DNA of 64,000 nt from Azospirillum picis (lineage in GTDB: Bacteria > Pseudomonadota > Alphaproteobacteria > Azospirillales > Azospirillaceae). The position numbers and the translations under genes are program-made. The notes under the pieces are model-generated. The model had not been told where the DNA came from. It searched no databases and saw only the letters and a program-made list of their open reading frames with translations. Each line of letters starts with the position of its first letter. Position 1 is the first letter of the stretch. This document shows positions 42,677 through 51,869 of this stretch, piece by piece. The stretch spans positions 124,001 through 188,000 of the forward strand of contig NZ_JAGINO010000007.1 of assembly GCF_017876115.1 (NCBI RefSeq), in the 5' to 3' direction.

Positions 42677-43732
42677 TTACCGGGCGACGGACTTGATTTC
42701 GGCATCCCAGCGCGACAGCAGGCGCTTGCGCTCCTCGGCGGTTCCGTATTTCTGGAAGTTGTAGTCGATCAGCCGGATCGCCTCGAGGTTCGGGGCCTCG
42801 GGAGGGGTCGCCGACTTCCGGTTCGACGGCATCTGGAACTGCTTGGTCTCGGCCCCGGTGGCCTGTCCTTCCGGCGACAGGGCGAACTCGTAGAACGCCT
42901 TGGCGGCGTCGAGGTTCTTGGAACCCTTGATGATGCTGACGGACCCGATCTCGTAGCCGGTTCCCTCGCAGGGGGCGGCGACGTCCACCGGAAAGCCGTT
43001 GATCTTCTGGTTGATGCCGTCATGCATGAAGATGACGCCGACCAGCGTCTCGCTGCGCGCGACCGCGGCGGCCGGCGCGCTTCCCGACTTGGTGTACTGG
43101 TTGACGTTGTCGTTCAGCTTCTTCAGGTAATCGAAGGCCTTGTCCTCGCCCAGGATCTGGACCAGCGTCGCCAGCGCGGTGTAGGCGGTGCCGGAGGCGT
43201 TGGGGTTCGCGATCTGGATCTCTTCCTTGAACTCCGGACGGAGCAGGTCCGCCCAGCATTTCGGGGCCTGGATCTTGCGCTTGGCCAGAAGCTCCGTGTT
43301 GTAGGTGAAGCCGAGCGCGCCGGCGTAGATGCCGATGCTGCGGCCCTGCGACTGCTTGTACTGGCTCTGCGCCCAGGGTTGCAGGTCCTTGAACTGCGGG
43401 CTTTCGTAGGCGAGGGTCAGCCCCTCCTCCGCCGCCTGGAGGTGCGGGTCGCCGGGACCGCCCCACCAGACATCGGTCTTCGGGTTGGCCGCTTCCGCGC
43501 GGATCTGGGCGAGCGCCTCGCCGGCGCTCTTGCGGCTCATGGCGACGGCGGTGCCGGATTTCTTCTCGAAGGCGACGGCGATGGCCTTGCACCACTCCTC
43601 CTGCACGCCGCACAGGACGGTCAGCGTGCCCTGCGCCTTGGCCGGCGCCGCCGTGGCGGCGAGGACGGCCCCGGCAGCGAGGATTCCCAGGCCGAGGCCG
43701 GCCGACTTGATCCAATTGCCTGTGGATTTCAC
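42677..43732 (-). CDS. ABC transporter substrate-binding protein, Fe3+/phosphonate type (operon copy)
   Basis: Periplasmic binding protein of 351 residues, signal peptide ending APAKAQG near residue 34. It shares long identical blocks with the solitary copy at 35128: CGVQEEWCKA, KSAGEALAQIRAEA, DPHLQAAEEGL, CWADLLRPEFK, APAAAVAR and LIDYNFQKYG. Differences cluster in the loop VGVIFMHDGINQK (solitary copy VGISWVNDSVIQK) and near the C-terminus (FQMPSNRKSATPPE), so ligand range may differ. Start is GTG at 43732 after GGGAGGAG. First gene of the transporter operon. Confidence 0.92.
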   Translation of the reverse strand: MKSTGNWIKSAGLGLGILAAGAVLAATAAPAKAQGTLTVLCGVQEEWCKAIAVAFEKKSGTAVAMSRKSAGEALAQIRAEAANPKTDVWWGGPGDPHLQAAEEGLTLAYESPQFKDLQPWAQSQYKQSQGRSIGIYAGALGFTYNTELLAKRKIQAPKCWADLLRPEFKEEIQIANPNASGTAYTALATLVQILGEDKAFDYLKKLNDNVNQYTKSGSAPAAAVARSETLVGVIFMHDGINQKINGFPVDVAAPCEGTGYEIGSVSIIKGSKNLDAAKAFYEFALSPEGQATGAETKQFQMPSNRKSATPPEAPNLEAIRLIDYNFQKYGTAEERKRLLSRWDAEIKSVAR

Positions 43733-43908
43733 GGAACACTCCTCCCAGGAGGTCGAAATGGCTTTTTTGACGAGGACGGGTTTGTTGGTCCGGCCAGCAT
43801 ACCCCGCCAGCGTGAATGGCCGATTTCACGGACGATGGGGAGGGGCTGTAATCTTGTTAACGGAACCGCGGCCGCCGGACCGGCCGCCACCGGATCAGTG
43901 TCCCCGGA

Positions 43909-44670
43909 TCAAGTGCCGATTGCCTCGATGTCGCAGTCGAACACGTAGCCGAGCCCGCGTTCCGTCCGGATCAGCCAGGGTTGCTGCGGATTGCTCTCGA
44001 TCTTGCGGCGCAGGCGCAGGATCAGGACGTCGATGGTCCGGTCGAAGACGTCGTCGCGGTCGTGATGCGTCAGGTCGAGGATCTGGTTGCGGCTGAGCAC
44101 CCGCCCATGGGCGCGGACCAGCGCCAGCAGCAGGTCGAACTCGGCGACGGTCAGGGACACCGGCTTGCCGGCCGGGTCGAACAGCCGGCGGCCATCCTCG
44201 TCCAGCGTGAAGCCGGCGAAGCGGTAGCCGCGCTTGCAGGGCGGCGGCACATGTGCGGTCTCGCGGATGGGCTCGCGGGCGGTGCGGCGCAGGACCGCCT
44301 TCACCCGCGCGATGAACTCGCGGTTGTTGAACGGCTTGACGATGTAGTCGTCGGCGCCGACCTCCAGCCCCATGATGCGGTCGATGTCGTCGCCGCGTCC
44401 GGTGAGCATGATGATCGGCACGTCCATCGTGCCCCGCACCTGGGCTGCGATGGAAATGCCGTCGCGGTCGGGCAGGCGCAGGTCCAGGACGATCAGGTCG
44501 AGCCGGACGGAGGCGAGGACCGCCATCAGGGAGGCGGCGTCGGGGCAGCGGACCGGCTCGAATCCCTCGCCGGCCAGCAGGTCGGCGACCGTCTGGAGAA
44601 CGGCCGGATCATCGTCGACGACCCCGATCGTCAGGCGCTTGCCGCCATTCGGTGACGTGTTCGATGACAT
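43909..44670 (-). CDS. OmpR/PhoB-family response regulator
   Basis: Transcription regulator of 253 residues: receiver domain with VVDDDPAV, phospho-acceptor Asp63 in LIVLDLRLPDRDG and Lys112 in DDYIVKPF, then a winged-helix DNA-binding domain (SLTVAEFDLLLALVRAHGRVLSR, RTIDVLILRLRRKIE, RTERGLGYVFD). The ATG at 44670 is chosen; an ATG at 44719 in the same frame would add 16 residues. It lies 176 bases before the binding-protein gene in the same direction, and is the best partner for the hybrid kinase at 36303 on position. In effect, kinase and regulator bracket the transporter. Confidence 0.9.
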   Translation of the reverse strand: MSSNTSPNGGKRLTIGVVDDDPAVLQTVADLLAGEGFEPVRCPDAASLMAVLASVRLDLIVLDLRLPDRDGISIAAQVRGTMDVPIIMLTGRGDDIDRIMGLEVGADDYIVKPFNNREFIARVKAVLRRTAREPIRETAHVPPPCKRGYRFAGFTLDEDGRRLFDPAGKPVSLTVAEFDLLLALVRAHGRVLSRNQILDLTHHDRDDVFDRTIDVLILRLRRKIESNPQQPWLIRTERGLGYVFDCDIEAIGT

Positions 44671-44968
44671 CCTGCCCGCCCGATGATGAGGCGGCAGGAT
44701 CGCATTCCTTCCGGCCATGATCAACAGGTTCGGCCTGCAACGCATTACCGCATATGCAGGCCCCCGGGAATGCCGCGGGTCGTCCGTTCGCCGGCGTCCG
44801 TCCCCTGCCGTGCGCATGCTGGTTATGCGCCCAGGGAATCCCTCCTTTCATTTTGAAGCATTGTTCTGGAAGCGAAATGTGCCTTAATGTCAGGCTCCCC
44901 CAAATTCGGCCCTGGCAACGGCGCCGGCCCCGACCAACCCGCTTCAGGCTCCGCGGTGACCGACGTTG

Positions 44969-45586
44969 ATGGCGTCCTCTCACATAATCGTCGGCGGTGC
45001 GACCTGGTTCTACCTGTCCAGCCGGTATGGGGTGGAGTTCGATCTGGTGGCGTTCGGCGCGGCGATCGTCGGAGCGCTGGCGCCCGACATCGACCATCCG
45101 AAATCGACGATGGGCCAGATGATGCGGCCGCTGTCGCTGGCCGTGTCCGGCATCTTCGGCCACCGCGGCATCACCCACTCGGTCCTGGCGATCGCGGGCT
45201 GCGTCTGGCTGCTTCATGAGCATGCGGCCTATTCGCGCCTGCTGGTCCCCTTCATCGTCGGCTACCTGACCCATCTGGCGGGCGACCTGCTGACGCCCGC
45301 CGGCCTGCCGTTGCTGTGGCCGATCAAGCGGCGGCGCAACTTCGCGCTGCCGATCCTGAAGACCGGCGGCTTTTCCGAACAGCTCGCGGTGACGCTGATG
45401 GCGGGCTGGATGATCTCCGGCCTGTTCGCCGGCGGCTGGCCGGAGGCCGCCCTGAACCGCCCCTGGCAGACGGTGGTCGCCGCCGCCCAGACCTATCTGG
45501 GAGAGGCCGGGACCGAGAAATCCGCTCCCCCGGTTCCCGATCGCAAGCCCCCGGACAAGGCGAAGGCAAGGCCGCTCAAGGGGTGA
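44969..45586 (+). CDS. YdjM-like metal-dependent membrane hydrolase (DUF457)
   Basis: Inner-membrane protein of 205 residues with about four helices. The family motif HRGITHSVL, the early ASSHIIVGG and the metal-type APDIDHPKS and LTHLAGDLLTP stretches match YdjM/DUF457 proteins, which are DNA-damage-induced in E. coli. The C-terminal tail is polar and basic. The ATG at 44969 gives MASSHII; a TTG three bases earlier is possible. It stands alone between the response regulator (divergent) and a long intergenic region. No LexA box was recognised. Confidence 0.82.
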   Translation: MASSHIIVGGATWFYLSSRYGVEFDLVAFGAAIVGALAPDIDHPKSTMGQMMRPLSLAVSGIFGHRGITHSVLAIAGCVWLLHEHAAYSRLLVPFIVGYLTHLAGDLLTPAGLPLLWPIKRRRNFALPILKTGGFSEQLAVTLMAGWMISGLFAGGWPEAALNRPWQTVVAAAQTYLGEAGTEKSAPPVPDRKPPDKAKARPLKG

Positions 45587-46132
45587 TCTGTCGCGCGGGT
45601 GCACAAGCCCGAAGGCGGGGCGCGCCGGGATCCCGGCTGTCGCCGACGCGGTCGAACCATCATCCGCTCTCCCGTTGCGGGGGGGCGGGCAGGCCGTGGC
45701 TGCCAAGTCCGTAAGCCCGTCGGCAATCCGGACGCCATCAAGAAGAAACGCCTGTCGCGCACGCTGAGAACGGAACTTTCATCGGCGTGCTGCGAGGAAG
45801 CCGTATTTTCTGCGGAGCTTGTCGGGGAACACTCCTTGACCCGACATGATCGCTCTGCGATTGCGGTGAAAAGCCGTTGTTCATTCTGAAAATCAACTCG
45901 TATACAGAACATAAGACGGCAAAATGATGAAAATACCAGATGGAAAGCCGGGTGGCTTCTGCGTTAAATAGGACTCGCTGCGCCCCCGGACGGACCGGGT
46001 CGGAATGGCAGCCAATCCAGACAATCGGCGGGCAGCGTGACGGACCGCTGCAGCGCGGGGGCCTCCCGTGGCTGCAGGCGCGCAAGCCTGCCCGGTTCCT
46101 CCCCTTCGACCATGTGAGAGACCAGCGACGCC
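45587..46132. other. 546-base intergenic region before proC
   Basis: No supported gene. The left half is GC-rich; from about 45760 to 45960 base composition falls and the stretch near 45890-45950 (AACTCGTATACAGAACATAA and onward) is AT-rich, probably holding the promoter of proC-putA. No palindrome, Lrp-like or PutR-like site could be defended by eye. Short open frames here lack ribosome sites and recognisable sequence. Confidence 0.4.
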
Positions 46133-47023
46133 ATGACCAGCCCGGTGCCCGCCTCCGACCATAGCCCCGACGTCTCGATCCTTCTGCTCGGCGCCGGGCG
46201 CATGGGGGCGGCGATGCTGCGCGGCTGGCTGGCGCAGGGCGTGCCCGGGAGCGCGATCGCGGTCATCGACCCGACACCGACCGCCGAGTTGCAGGCGCTG
46301 GCCGGCCACGCCGGCTTCCATCTGAACCCCGCCGGCACCGGCCATGCCGACATCCTGGTTGCGGCGGTGAAGCCGCAGATGGTGGCCGCCGCCGCCCCGG
46401 CGGTCGAGGGGTGGCTGTCGGGCGGCAGCCTCGTCGTTTCGATCATGGCCGGCAAGACGCTGGCAGACCTCAAGCTGCTGTTCCCGGCGGCCGGCGCGCA
46501 TGTGCGCGCCATGCCCAACCTCCCGGCCGCGGTCGGCCGCGGGGCGACGGTCGCCGTCGCCGGCCCCGGCATCCCGGCCGACGTCCTGGCCGGCGTCGTC
46601 GAGCGCGCCGGCCGCCTGCTGGGCGCCGTCGGCAGCCTGGAATGGCTGGAGGACGAGGCGCTGGTGGATGCGGCGACCGCTGTATCCGGCTCGGGTCCCG
46701 CCTATGTCTTCTACATGGTGGATTGCCTGACCAATGCGGGCGTGGAGGCCGGACTGCCGCCGGAGGTGGCGGAGCGGCTGGCCCGCGCCACGGTGGAAGG
46801 AGCCGGGGCGCTGATGGGGGCGACTGGCCAGTCCGCCGCGGACCTGCGTGCCGGCGTCACCTCCCCCGGCGGCACCACCCAGGCCGGGCTGTCGGTGCTG
46901 ATGGCCGACGGCATCCTGCAGGGCCTGCTGTCGAGCACCGTGCGCGCCGCCGCGGCTCGCGCCCGCGAACTGGGCGGGGTGACCCCCGCTCCCGCCGCTC
47001 CCGCCGTTTTGCCGGTCGCCTGA
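46133..47023 (+). CDS. proC: Pyrroline-5-carboxylate reductase
   Basis: NAD(P)H-dependent enzyme of 296 residues that reduces P5C to proline. The Rossmann motif ILLLGAGRMGAAMLRGW is at residues 15-31, the substrate-binding region includes FPAAGAHVRAMPNLPAAVG and the P5CR signature AVSGSGPAYVFYMVDCL to LMGATGQSAADLRAGVTSPGG. It ends 68 bases before putA, in the same direction. Having the biosynthetic P5C reductase beside catabolic PutA is unusual and allows P5C to be returned to proline. Confidence 0.93.
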   Translation: MTSPVPASDHSPDVSILLLGAGRMGAAMLRGWLAQGVPGSAIAVIDPTPTAELQALAGHAGFHLNPAGTGHADILVAAVKPQMVAAAAPAVEGWLSGGSLVVSIMAGKTLADLKLLFPAAGAHVRAMPNLPAAVGRGATVAVAGPGIPADVLAGVVERAGRLLGAVGSLEWLEDEALVDAATAVSGSGPAYVFYMVDCLTNAGVEAGLPPEVAERLARATVEGAGALMGATGQSAADLRAGVTSPGGTTQAGLSVLMADGILQGLLSSTVRAAAARARELGGVTPAPAAPAVLPVA

Positions 47024-47091
47024 CCGGACCGCTTCGCCTCCGTCCGCCGACACCGTCCGCCGTCCCCTGCCCCACAGCCCGAGCCGCCGCC

Positions 47092-50000
47092 ATGAACCAG
47101 ATGATCGATCCGAGCGTCGCCCCCGCCACCGAGCAGCCGCTGACCAGCGGCGCCGGCCCCTTCGCCGCCTTCGCGCCCGCCCTGCGCCAGCCGACGGCGC
47201 TGAGGCAGGCGATCACCGACGCCTACCGCCGGCCGGAGCCGGATTGCGTGGCGTGGCTGGTCGAGCAGGCGGCCCTGCCGGGCGAGGTGACGGCAGCGGC
47301 GGCGAAGACGGCGCGCTCGCTGATCGCGGCCCTGCGCGCCAAGCCGCAGGGGCGGGGCGTCGAGGGGCTGATCCATGAATACAGCCTGTCCAGCCAGGAG
47401 GGCGTCGCGCTGATGTGCTTGGCGGAGGCGCTGCTTCGCATCCCCGACCGCGCCACCCGCGACGCGCTGATCCGCGACAAGATCGCCGGCGGCGACTGGC
47501 GCTCGCATCTCGGCAACAGCCCGTCGCTGTTCGTCAACGCCGCGACCTGGGGCCTGCTGGTCACCGGCAAGGTCACCGGCGTGCTGGGGACCAATTTCGG
47601 CGGCGAGCAGGCGCTGTCGGCGGCGCTGACCAAGCTGATCCTGCGCGGCGGCGAGCCGCTGATCCGGCGCGGCGTCGACTTCGCCATGCGCATGATGGGC
47701 GAGCAGTTCGTCACCGGCCAGACCATCGGGGAGGCGCTGGGCAACAGCCGCAAGATGGAGGCGGAGGGCTTCCGCTATTCCTACGACATGTTGGGCGAGG
47801 CGGCGACCACAGCGGCGGACGCCGAGCGCTACTACGCCGACTACGAGCAGGCGATCCACGCCATCGGCAAGGCGTCGGCCGGGCGCGGCATCTACAACGG
47901 CCCCGGCATCTCGATCAAGCTGTCGGCCCTGCACCCGCGCTATTCCCGTGCCCAGGTCGACCGCGTGATGGCGGAACTGCTGCCGCGCGTCGCCAAGCTC
48001 GCGCGGCTGGCGCGCGGCTACGACATCGGCCTGAACATCGACGCCGAGGAGGCCGACCGGCTTGAGCTGTCGCTCGACCTGCTGGAGGCGCTGTGCTTCG
48101 ATCCCGAGCTGAAGGGCTGGGACGGCATCGGCTTCGTCGTCCAGGCCTACGGCAAGCGCTGCCCCTACGTCATCGACTTCGTCGTCGATCTGGCGCGGCG
48201 CAGCGGCCATCGCCTGATGGTGCGGCTTGTCAAGGGTGCCTATTGGGACAGCGAGATCAAGCGCGCCCAGGTCGACGGGCTGGAGGATTTCCCGGTCTAT
48301 ACGCGCAAGCTGCACACCGACGTGTCCTACGTCGCCTGCGCGCGCCGGCTGCTGTCGGCTCCGGAGGCGGTGTTCCCGCAGTTCGCCACCCACAACGCCC
48401 AGACGCTGGCGACCATCTACCAGATGGCGGCGCAGATGAACGGCGGCGAGTTCCAGGTCGGCCAGTACGAGTTCCAGTGCCTGCACGGGATGGGCGAGCC
48501 GCTGTACCAGGAGGTGGTCGGCCCGCTGAAGCGGCCCTGCCGCGTCTATGCGCCGGTCGGCACCCACGAGACGCTGCTGGCCTACCTGGTCCGCCGCCTG
48601 CTTGAGAACGGCGCCAACAGCTCCTTCGTGAACCGCATCGCCGACAAGAGCGTGTCGATCGACGACCTGGTCGCCGACCCGGTGGCGCTGGCCCGCGACA
48701 CCCTGCCCGTCGGCGCGAAGAACCCGCTGATCGCGCTGCCCCGGACACTCTACGGTGCCGGCCGGGCGAACTCCGCCGGCCTCGACCTGTCGAACGAGAA
48801 CACGCTCGAGTCGCTGTCGGAGGCCTTGCGCGCCAGCGCCGGCGTGGCCTGGACGGCGGCGCCGCTGCTGGCTGACGGCGAGCGCCGGGGCACGGCGCAG
48901 CCGGTGCTGAACCCGGCCGACCATCGCGATGTCGTCGGCCAGGTCACCGATGCCGGCCCGGCCGACATCGCCGACGCCTTCCTGTTCGCCGCCGCCGCCG
49001 CCCCTGTGTGGGCGGCGACGCCGCCGGCCGAACGCGCCGCCTGCCTGCTGCGCGCCGCCGACCTCATGCAGGCGCGGATGCCGACCCTGCTCGGCCTGAT
49101 CATCCGCGAGGCCGGCAAGTCCACCGCCAACGCCATCGCCGAGGTGCGGGAGGCCATCGACTTCCTGCGCTATTACGGCGCCCAGGTGCGCGACGGCTTC
49201 GCCAACGACAGCCATCGCCCGCTGGGGCCGGTGGTCTGCATCAGCCCGTGGAACTTCCCGCTCGCCATCTTCTCCGGGCAGGTCTCGGCGGCGCTGGCCG
49301 CGGGCAACCCGGTGCTGGCCAAGCCGGCGGAGGAAACCCCGCTGGTCGCGGCCGAGGCCGTGCGCATCCTGCGCGAGGCCGGCGTGCCGGCGGGGGCGGT
49401 GCAACTGCTGCCGGGCGCCGGAGAGGTCGGGGCGGCCCTGGTCGGCCATGCCGGCACGCGGGCGGTGATGTTCACCGGCTCCACCGAGGTGGCGCGGCTG
49501 ATCCAGCGCCAGCTCGCCGAACGGCTGTCACCGGAGGGCGCGCCGATCCCGCTGATCGCCGAGACCGGCGGGCAGAACGCCATGATCGTCGACAGCTCGG
49601 CGCTCGCCGAGCAGGTGGTGGGCGACGTCATCGCCTCGGCCTTCGACAGCGCCGGCCAGCGTTGCTCGGCCCTGCGCATCCTCTGCCTGCAGGAGGAGGT
49701 GGCCGACCGCACGCTGACCATGCTGAAGGGGGCGATGCACGAACTGCGGATCGGCAATCCCGACCGGCTGGCGGTCGACGTCGGCCCGGTCATCACCGCG
49801 GAGGCCCGTGACGGCATCGTCCGCCACATCGAGGCGATGCGTGCCAAGGGCCGGCGGGTCGAGGCGCTGCCGCTGCCGGCCGACACCGCCGACGGGACCT
49901 TCGTCGCGCCGACGATCATCGAGATCAACGGCATCGCCGACTTGGAGCGCGAGGTGTTCGGCCCGGTGCTGCACGTCCTGCGTTTCCGCCGCGACGACCT

Positions 50001-50820
50001 GGACCGGCTGATCGGGGCCATCAACGGCACCGGCTACGGCCTGACCTTTGGCCTGCACACCCGCATCGACGCCACCGTCGAGCGGGTGATCGGCGGCATC
50101 GAGGCCGGCAACCTGTACGTCAACCGCAACACCATCGGCGCGGTGGTCGGCGTGCAGCCCTTCGGCGGCCACGGCCTGTCCGGCACCGGCCCCAAGGCCG
50201 GCGGCCCGCTCTACCTGTCGCGGCTGCTGGCGGCCCGTCCGCCGCTGGAGCTCGGCATGCGCGGCAGCGACGCCGACCGCGCGCCGGCGCTGGCCTTCGC
50301 CGCCTGGCTCGACGGGCAGGGGCGGACCGACGAGGCGGACCATGCCCGATCGCTGGCCGGACGCGCGCCGCTGGGCGCCAGCGTCGAGCTGTCCGGGCCG
50401 GTCGGGGAGAGCAACGTCTACAGCCTGGTCCGCCGCGGCCGCATCCTGCTGCTGCCGCAGACGGAAGAGGGGCTGTACCGCATGCTGGGCGCGGTTTTCG
50501 CCACCGGCAACGACGCCGTGGTCGACGGGCAGGCCGACGTCACCGCCGGGCTGGGCCGCCTGCCGGCCGACCTCGCCGCCCGGGTGCGGGTGACGACGAA
50601 CTGGCAGTCGACGGGTCCGCTGGCCGGCGCGCTGGTGGAAGGCGACGCCGGGCGCCTGCTCGCCGCCGGCCGCCGCATCGCCGAGCTGCCCGGCCCGATC
50701 GTGCCGACCCAGGCGCTGGCGGCCCGCGGGGTGGAGGTCGCCTGGCTGCTGAACGAGCGGTCGGTCAGCACCAACACCACGGCGGCCGGCGGCAATGCCA
50801 GCCTGGTGGCGATGAGCTGA
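47092..50820 (+). CDS. putA: Bifunctional proline dehydrogenase / P5C dehydrogenase
   Basis: Protein of 1242 residues that oxidises proline to glutamate in two channelled steps. The FAD-linked proline dehydrogenase barrel covers about 190-560 (RLVKGAYWDSEIKRAQ near 381, RRLLENGANSSFVNRI near 500). The NAD-linked aldehyde dehydrogenase follows (about 640-1110) with ETGGQNAMIVDSS and catalytic Cys near 858 in SAGQRCSALRIL. A C-terminal domain of about 130 residues ends the protein. There is no N-terminal ribbon-helix-helix DNA-binding domain, so unlike E. coli PutA it should not repress its own gene. The ATG at 47092 is the first start after proC. Confidence 0.95.
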   Translation: MNQMIDPSVAPATEQPLTSGAGPFAAFAPALRQPTALRQAITDAYRRPEPDCVAWLVEQAALPGEVTAAAAKTARSLIAALRAKPQGRGVEGLIHEYSLSSQEGVALMCLAEALLRIPDRATRDALIRDKIAGGDWRSHLGNSPSLFVNAATWGLLVTGKVTGVLGTNFGGEQALSAALTKLILRGGEPLIRRGVDFAMRMMGEQFVTGQTIGEALGNSRKMEAEGFRYSYDMLGEAATTAADAERYYADYEQAIHAIGKASAGRGIYNGPGISIKLSALHPRYSRAQVDRVMAELLPRVAKLARLARGYDIGLNIDAEEADRLELSLDLLEALCFDPELKGWDGIGFVVQAYGKRCPYVIDFVVDLARRSGHRLMVRLVKGAYWDSEIKRAQVDGLEDFPVYTRKLHTDVSYVACARRLLSAPEAVFPQFATHNAQTLATIYQMAAQMNGGEFQVGQYEFQCLHGMGEPLYQEVVGPLKRPCRVYAPVGTHETLLAYLVRRLLENGANSSFVNRIADKSVSIDDLVADPVALARDTLPVGAKNPLIALPRTLYGAGRANSAGLDLSNENTLESLSEALRASAGVAWTAAPLLADGERRGTAQPVLNPADHRDVVGQVTDAGPADIADAFLFAAAAAPVWAATPPAERAACLLRAADLMQARMPTLLGLIIREAGKSTANAIAEVREAIDFLRYYGAQVRDGFANDSHRPLGPVVCISPWNFPLAIFSGQVSAALAAGNPVLAKPAEETPLVAAEAVRILREAGVPAGAVQLLPGAGEVGAALVGHAGTRAVMFTGSTEVARLIQRQLAERLSPEGAPIPLIAETGGQNAMIVDSSALAEQVVGDVIASAFDSAGQRCSALRILCLQEEVADRTLTMLKGAMHELRIGNPDRLAVDVGPVITAEARDGIVRHIEAMRAKGRRVEALPLPADTADGTFVAPTIIEINGIADLEREVFGPVLHVLRFRRDDLDRLIGAINGTGYGLTFGLHTRIDATVERVIGGIEAGNLYVNRNTIGAVVGVQPFGGHGLSGTGPKAGGPLYLSRLLAARPPLELGMRGSDADRAPALAFAAWLDGQGRTDEADHARSLAGRAPLGASVELSGPVGESNVYSLVRRGRILLLPQTEEGLYRMLGAVFATGNDAVVDGQADVTAGLGRLPADLAARVRVTTNWQSTGPLAGALVEGDAGRLLAAGRRIAELPGPIVPTQALAARGVEVAWLLNERSVSTNTTAAGGNASLVAMS

Positions 50821-50830
50821 GCAATGCCGG

Positions 50831-50867
50831 GCGGAGGGCGCGGCTCCGGCGGAGCCGCGCCCTCCGC
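50831..50867. terminator. Bidirectional terminator hairpin between putA and cdsA
   Basis: Perfect 17-bp stem (50831-50847 with 50851-50867), loop GGC. It starts 10 bases after the putA stop and abuts the cdsA stop codon at 50868 from the other side. No U-run on either strand, so it may be a rho-assisted stop or an mRNA-end stabiliser shared by the convergent genes. Confidence 0.75.
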
Positions 50868-51869
50868 TCAGGTGAACCAGTAGCGCGTCAGGTGGAAGAA
50901 CAGCGGTGCGGAGAAGACCACGGAGTCGAGGCGGTCGAGGACGCCACCATGCCCCTCGATCATGGTGCCCCAGTCCTTGACCCCGAGGTCGCGCTTCATC
51001 GCCGACAGGACGAAGCCGCCGAAGAAGCCGGCCGTGACGATGACCAGCGACATGCCCGCCGCCTGGAGCGGGGTGAAGGGCGTGATGACGTGCAGCCCGG
51101 TGCCGATGGCGACGGCGGTCAGCCCGCCGCCGACCAGCCCCTCGACCGTCTTCGACGGGCTGATGCCGGGCGACAGACGGGTCCGGCCCCACAGCTTGCC
51201 GAAGACGTACTGGAACACGTCGCTGAGCTGCGCCACCGTCATCAGATAGAGCAGCAGCAGGGCGCCCGGCAGCTCGTAGCCGGGGATGTCGAGCCACAGC
51301 AGGGCCGGCGCGTGGCTGGTGCAGTAGACCGCCAGCATCACCCCCCATTGCGCCTTGGCGGTACGGGTGAGGAAATCGGTGGTGTCGGCGCCCAGCACCG
51401 ACAGCGACGGCAGCGCCATGAAGACGTAGACCGGGATGAAGATCGAGAACAGCCCGTACCAGCCGATCCCGACCAGCCAGTATTGCAGCGGCACGACGAC
51501 GAAGAAGGACAGGAACAGTCCGGCATGGTCGCCGCGCCTCGTCGGCGTCAGGGTGATGAACTCGCGCAGCGCCAGATAGGAGAGCAGGGCGAACAGCACC
51601 AGCGTCACCACGCTGCCCAGCAGCATCGCCGCGGCGAACAGCGCCACCATCACCCACCAGGAGCGGATGCGGGCGTTCAGGTTGCGCACGGTGTCGTGCC
51701 CGGCCGGGGTGCGCACCCGGTGGGCGAGGACGGCGCCGATCAGGGTGGCGACGACCAGCAGGCCCAGGGTGGCGCCCGACAGCCAGAGGAACAGCGGCTT
51801 GGTGGTCGCCAGGGCGGTCGTCACGCTGTCGGTCACGGTGGTGATCAGGCTGTTCATTGAGCTGTTCAT
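50868..51869 (-). CDS. cdsA: Phosphatidate cytidylyltransferase (CdsA/YnbB-like)
   Basis: Membrane enzyme of 333 residues that makes CDP-diacylglycerol from CTP and phosphatidate. About eight helices; the family signature is intact near the C-terminus: SAMKRDLGVKDWGTMIEGHGGVLDR with DS following, preceded by LSPGISPSKTVEG. Its ATG overlaps the plsC stop by 4 bases. Since it sits in an operon with a CDP-alcohol phosphatidyltransferase and acyltransferases, it is probably a second, operon-specific synthase like E. coli YnbB, alongside a housekeeping CdsA elsewhere (inference). Confidence 0.9.
   Translation of the reverse strand: MNSSMNSLITTVTDSVTTALATTKPLFLWLSGATLGLLVVATLIGAVLAHRVRTPAGHDTVRNLNARIRSWWVMVALFAAAMLLGSVVTLVLFALLSYLALREFITLTPTRRGDHAGLFLSFFVVVPLQYWLVGIGWYGLFSIFIPVYVFMALPSLSVLGADTTDFLTRTAKAQWGVMLAVYCTSHAPALLWLDIPGYELPGALLLLYLMTVAQLSDVFQYVFGKLWGRTRLSPGISPSKTVEGLVGGGLTAVAIGTGLHVITPFTPLQAAGMSLVIVTAGFFGGFVLSAMKRDLGVKDWGTMIEGHGGVLDRLDSVVFSAPLFFHLTRYWFT

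Noticed and set aside
43811-43830. CGTGAA/TTCACG dyad as the response-regulator site
   Set aside because: OmpR-type regulators usually bind direct repeats; the 6-bp arms are short and are not repeated before the solitary binding-protein gene.
45841-45960. A riboswitch or sRNA upstream of proC
   Set aside because: No conserved aptamer element or strong hairpin with U-run could be found by eye.
45587-46132. Small open frames as possible genes (for example 45599-45889)
   Set aside because: No ribosome site, no domain, and base composition unlike coding sequence here.
46411-47091. Extended putA start inside proC
   Set aside because: The frame stays open leftward, but the translation before 47092 is low-complexity Arg/Gly and overlaps proC; PutA homology begins after 47092.
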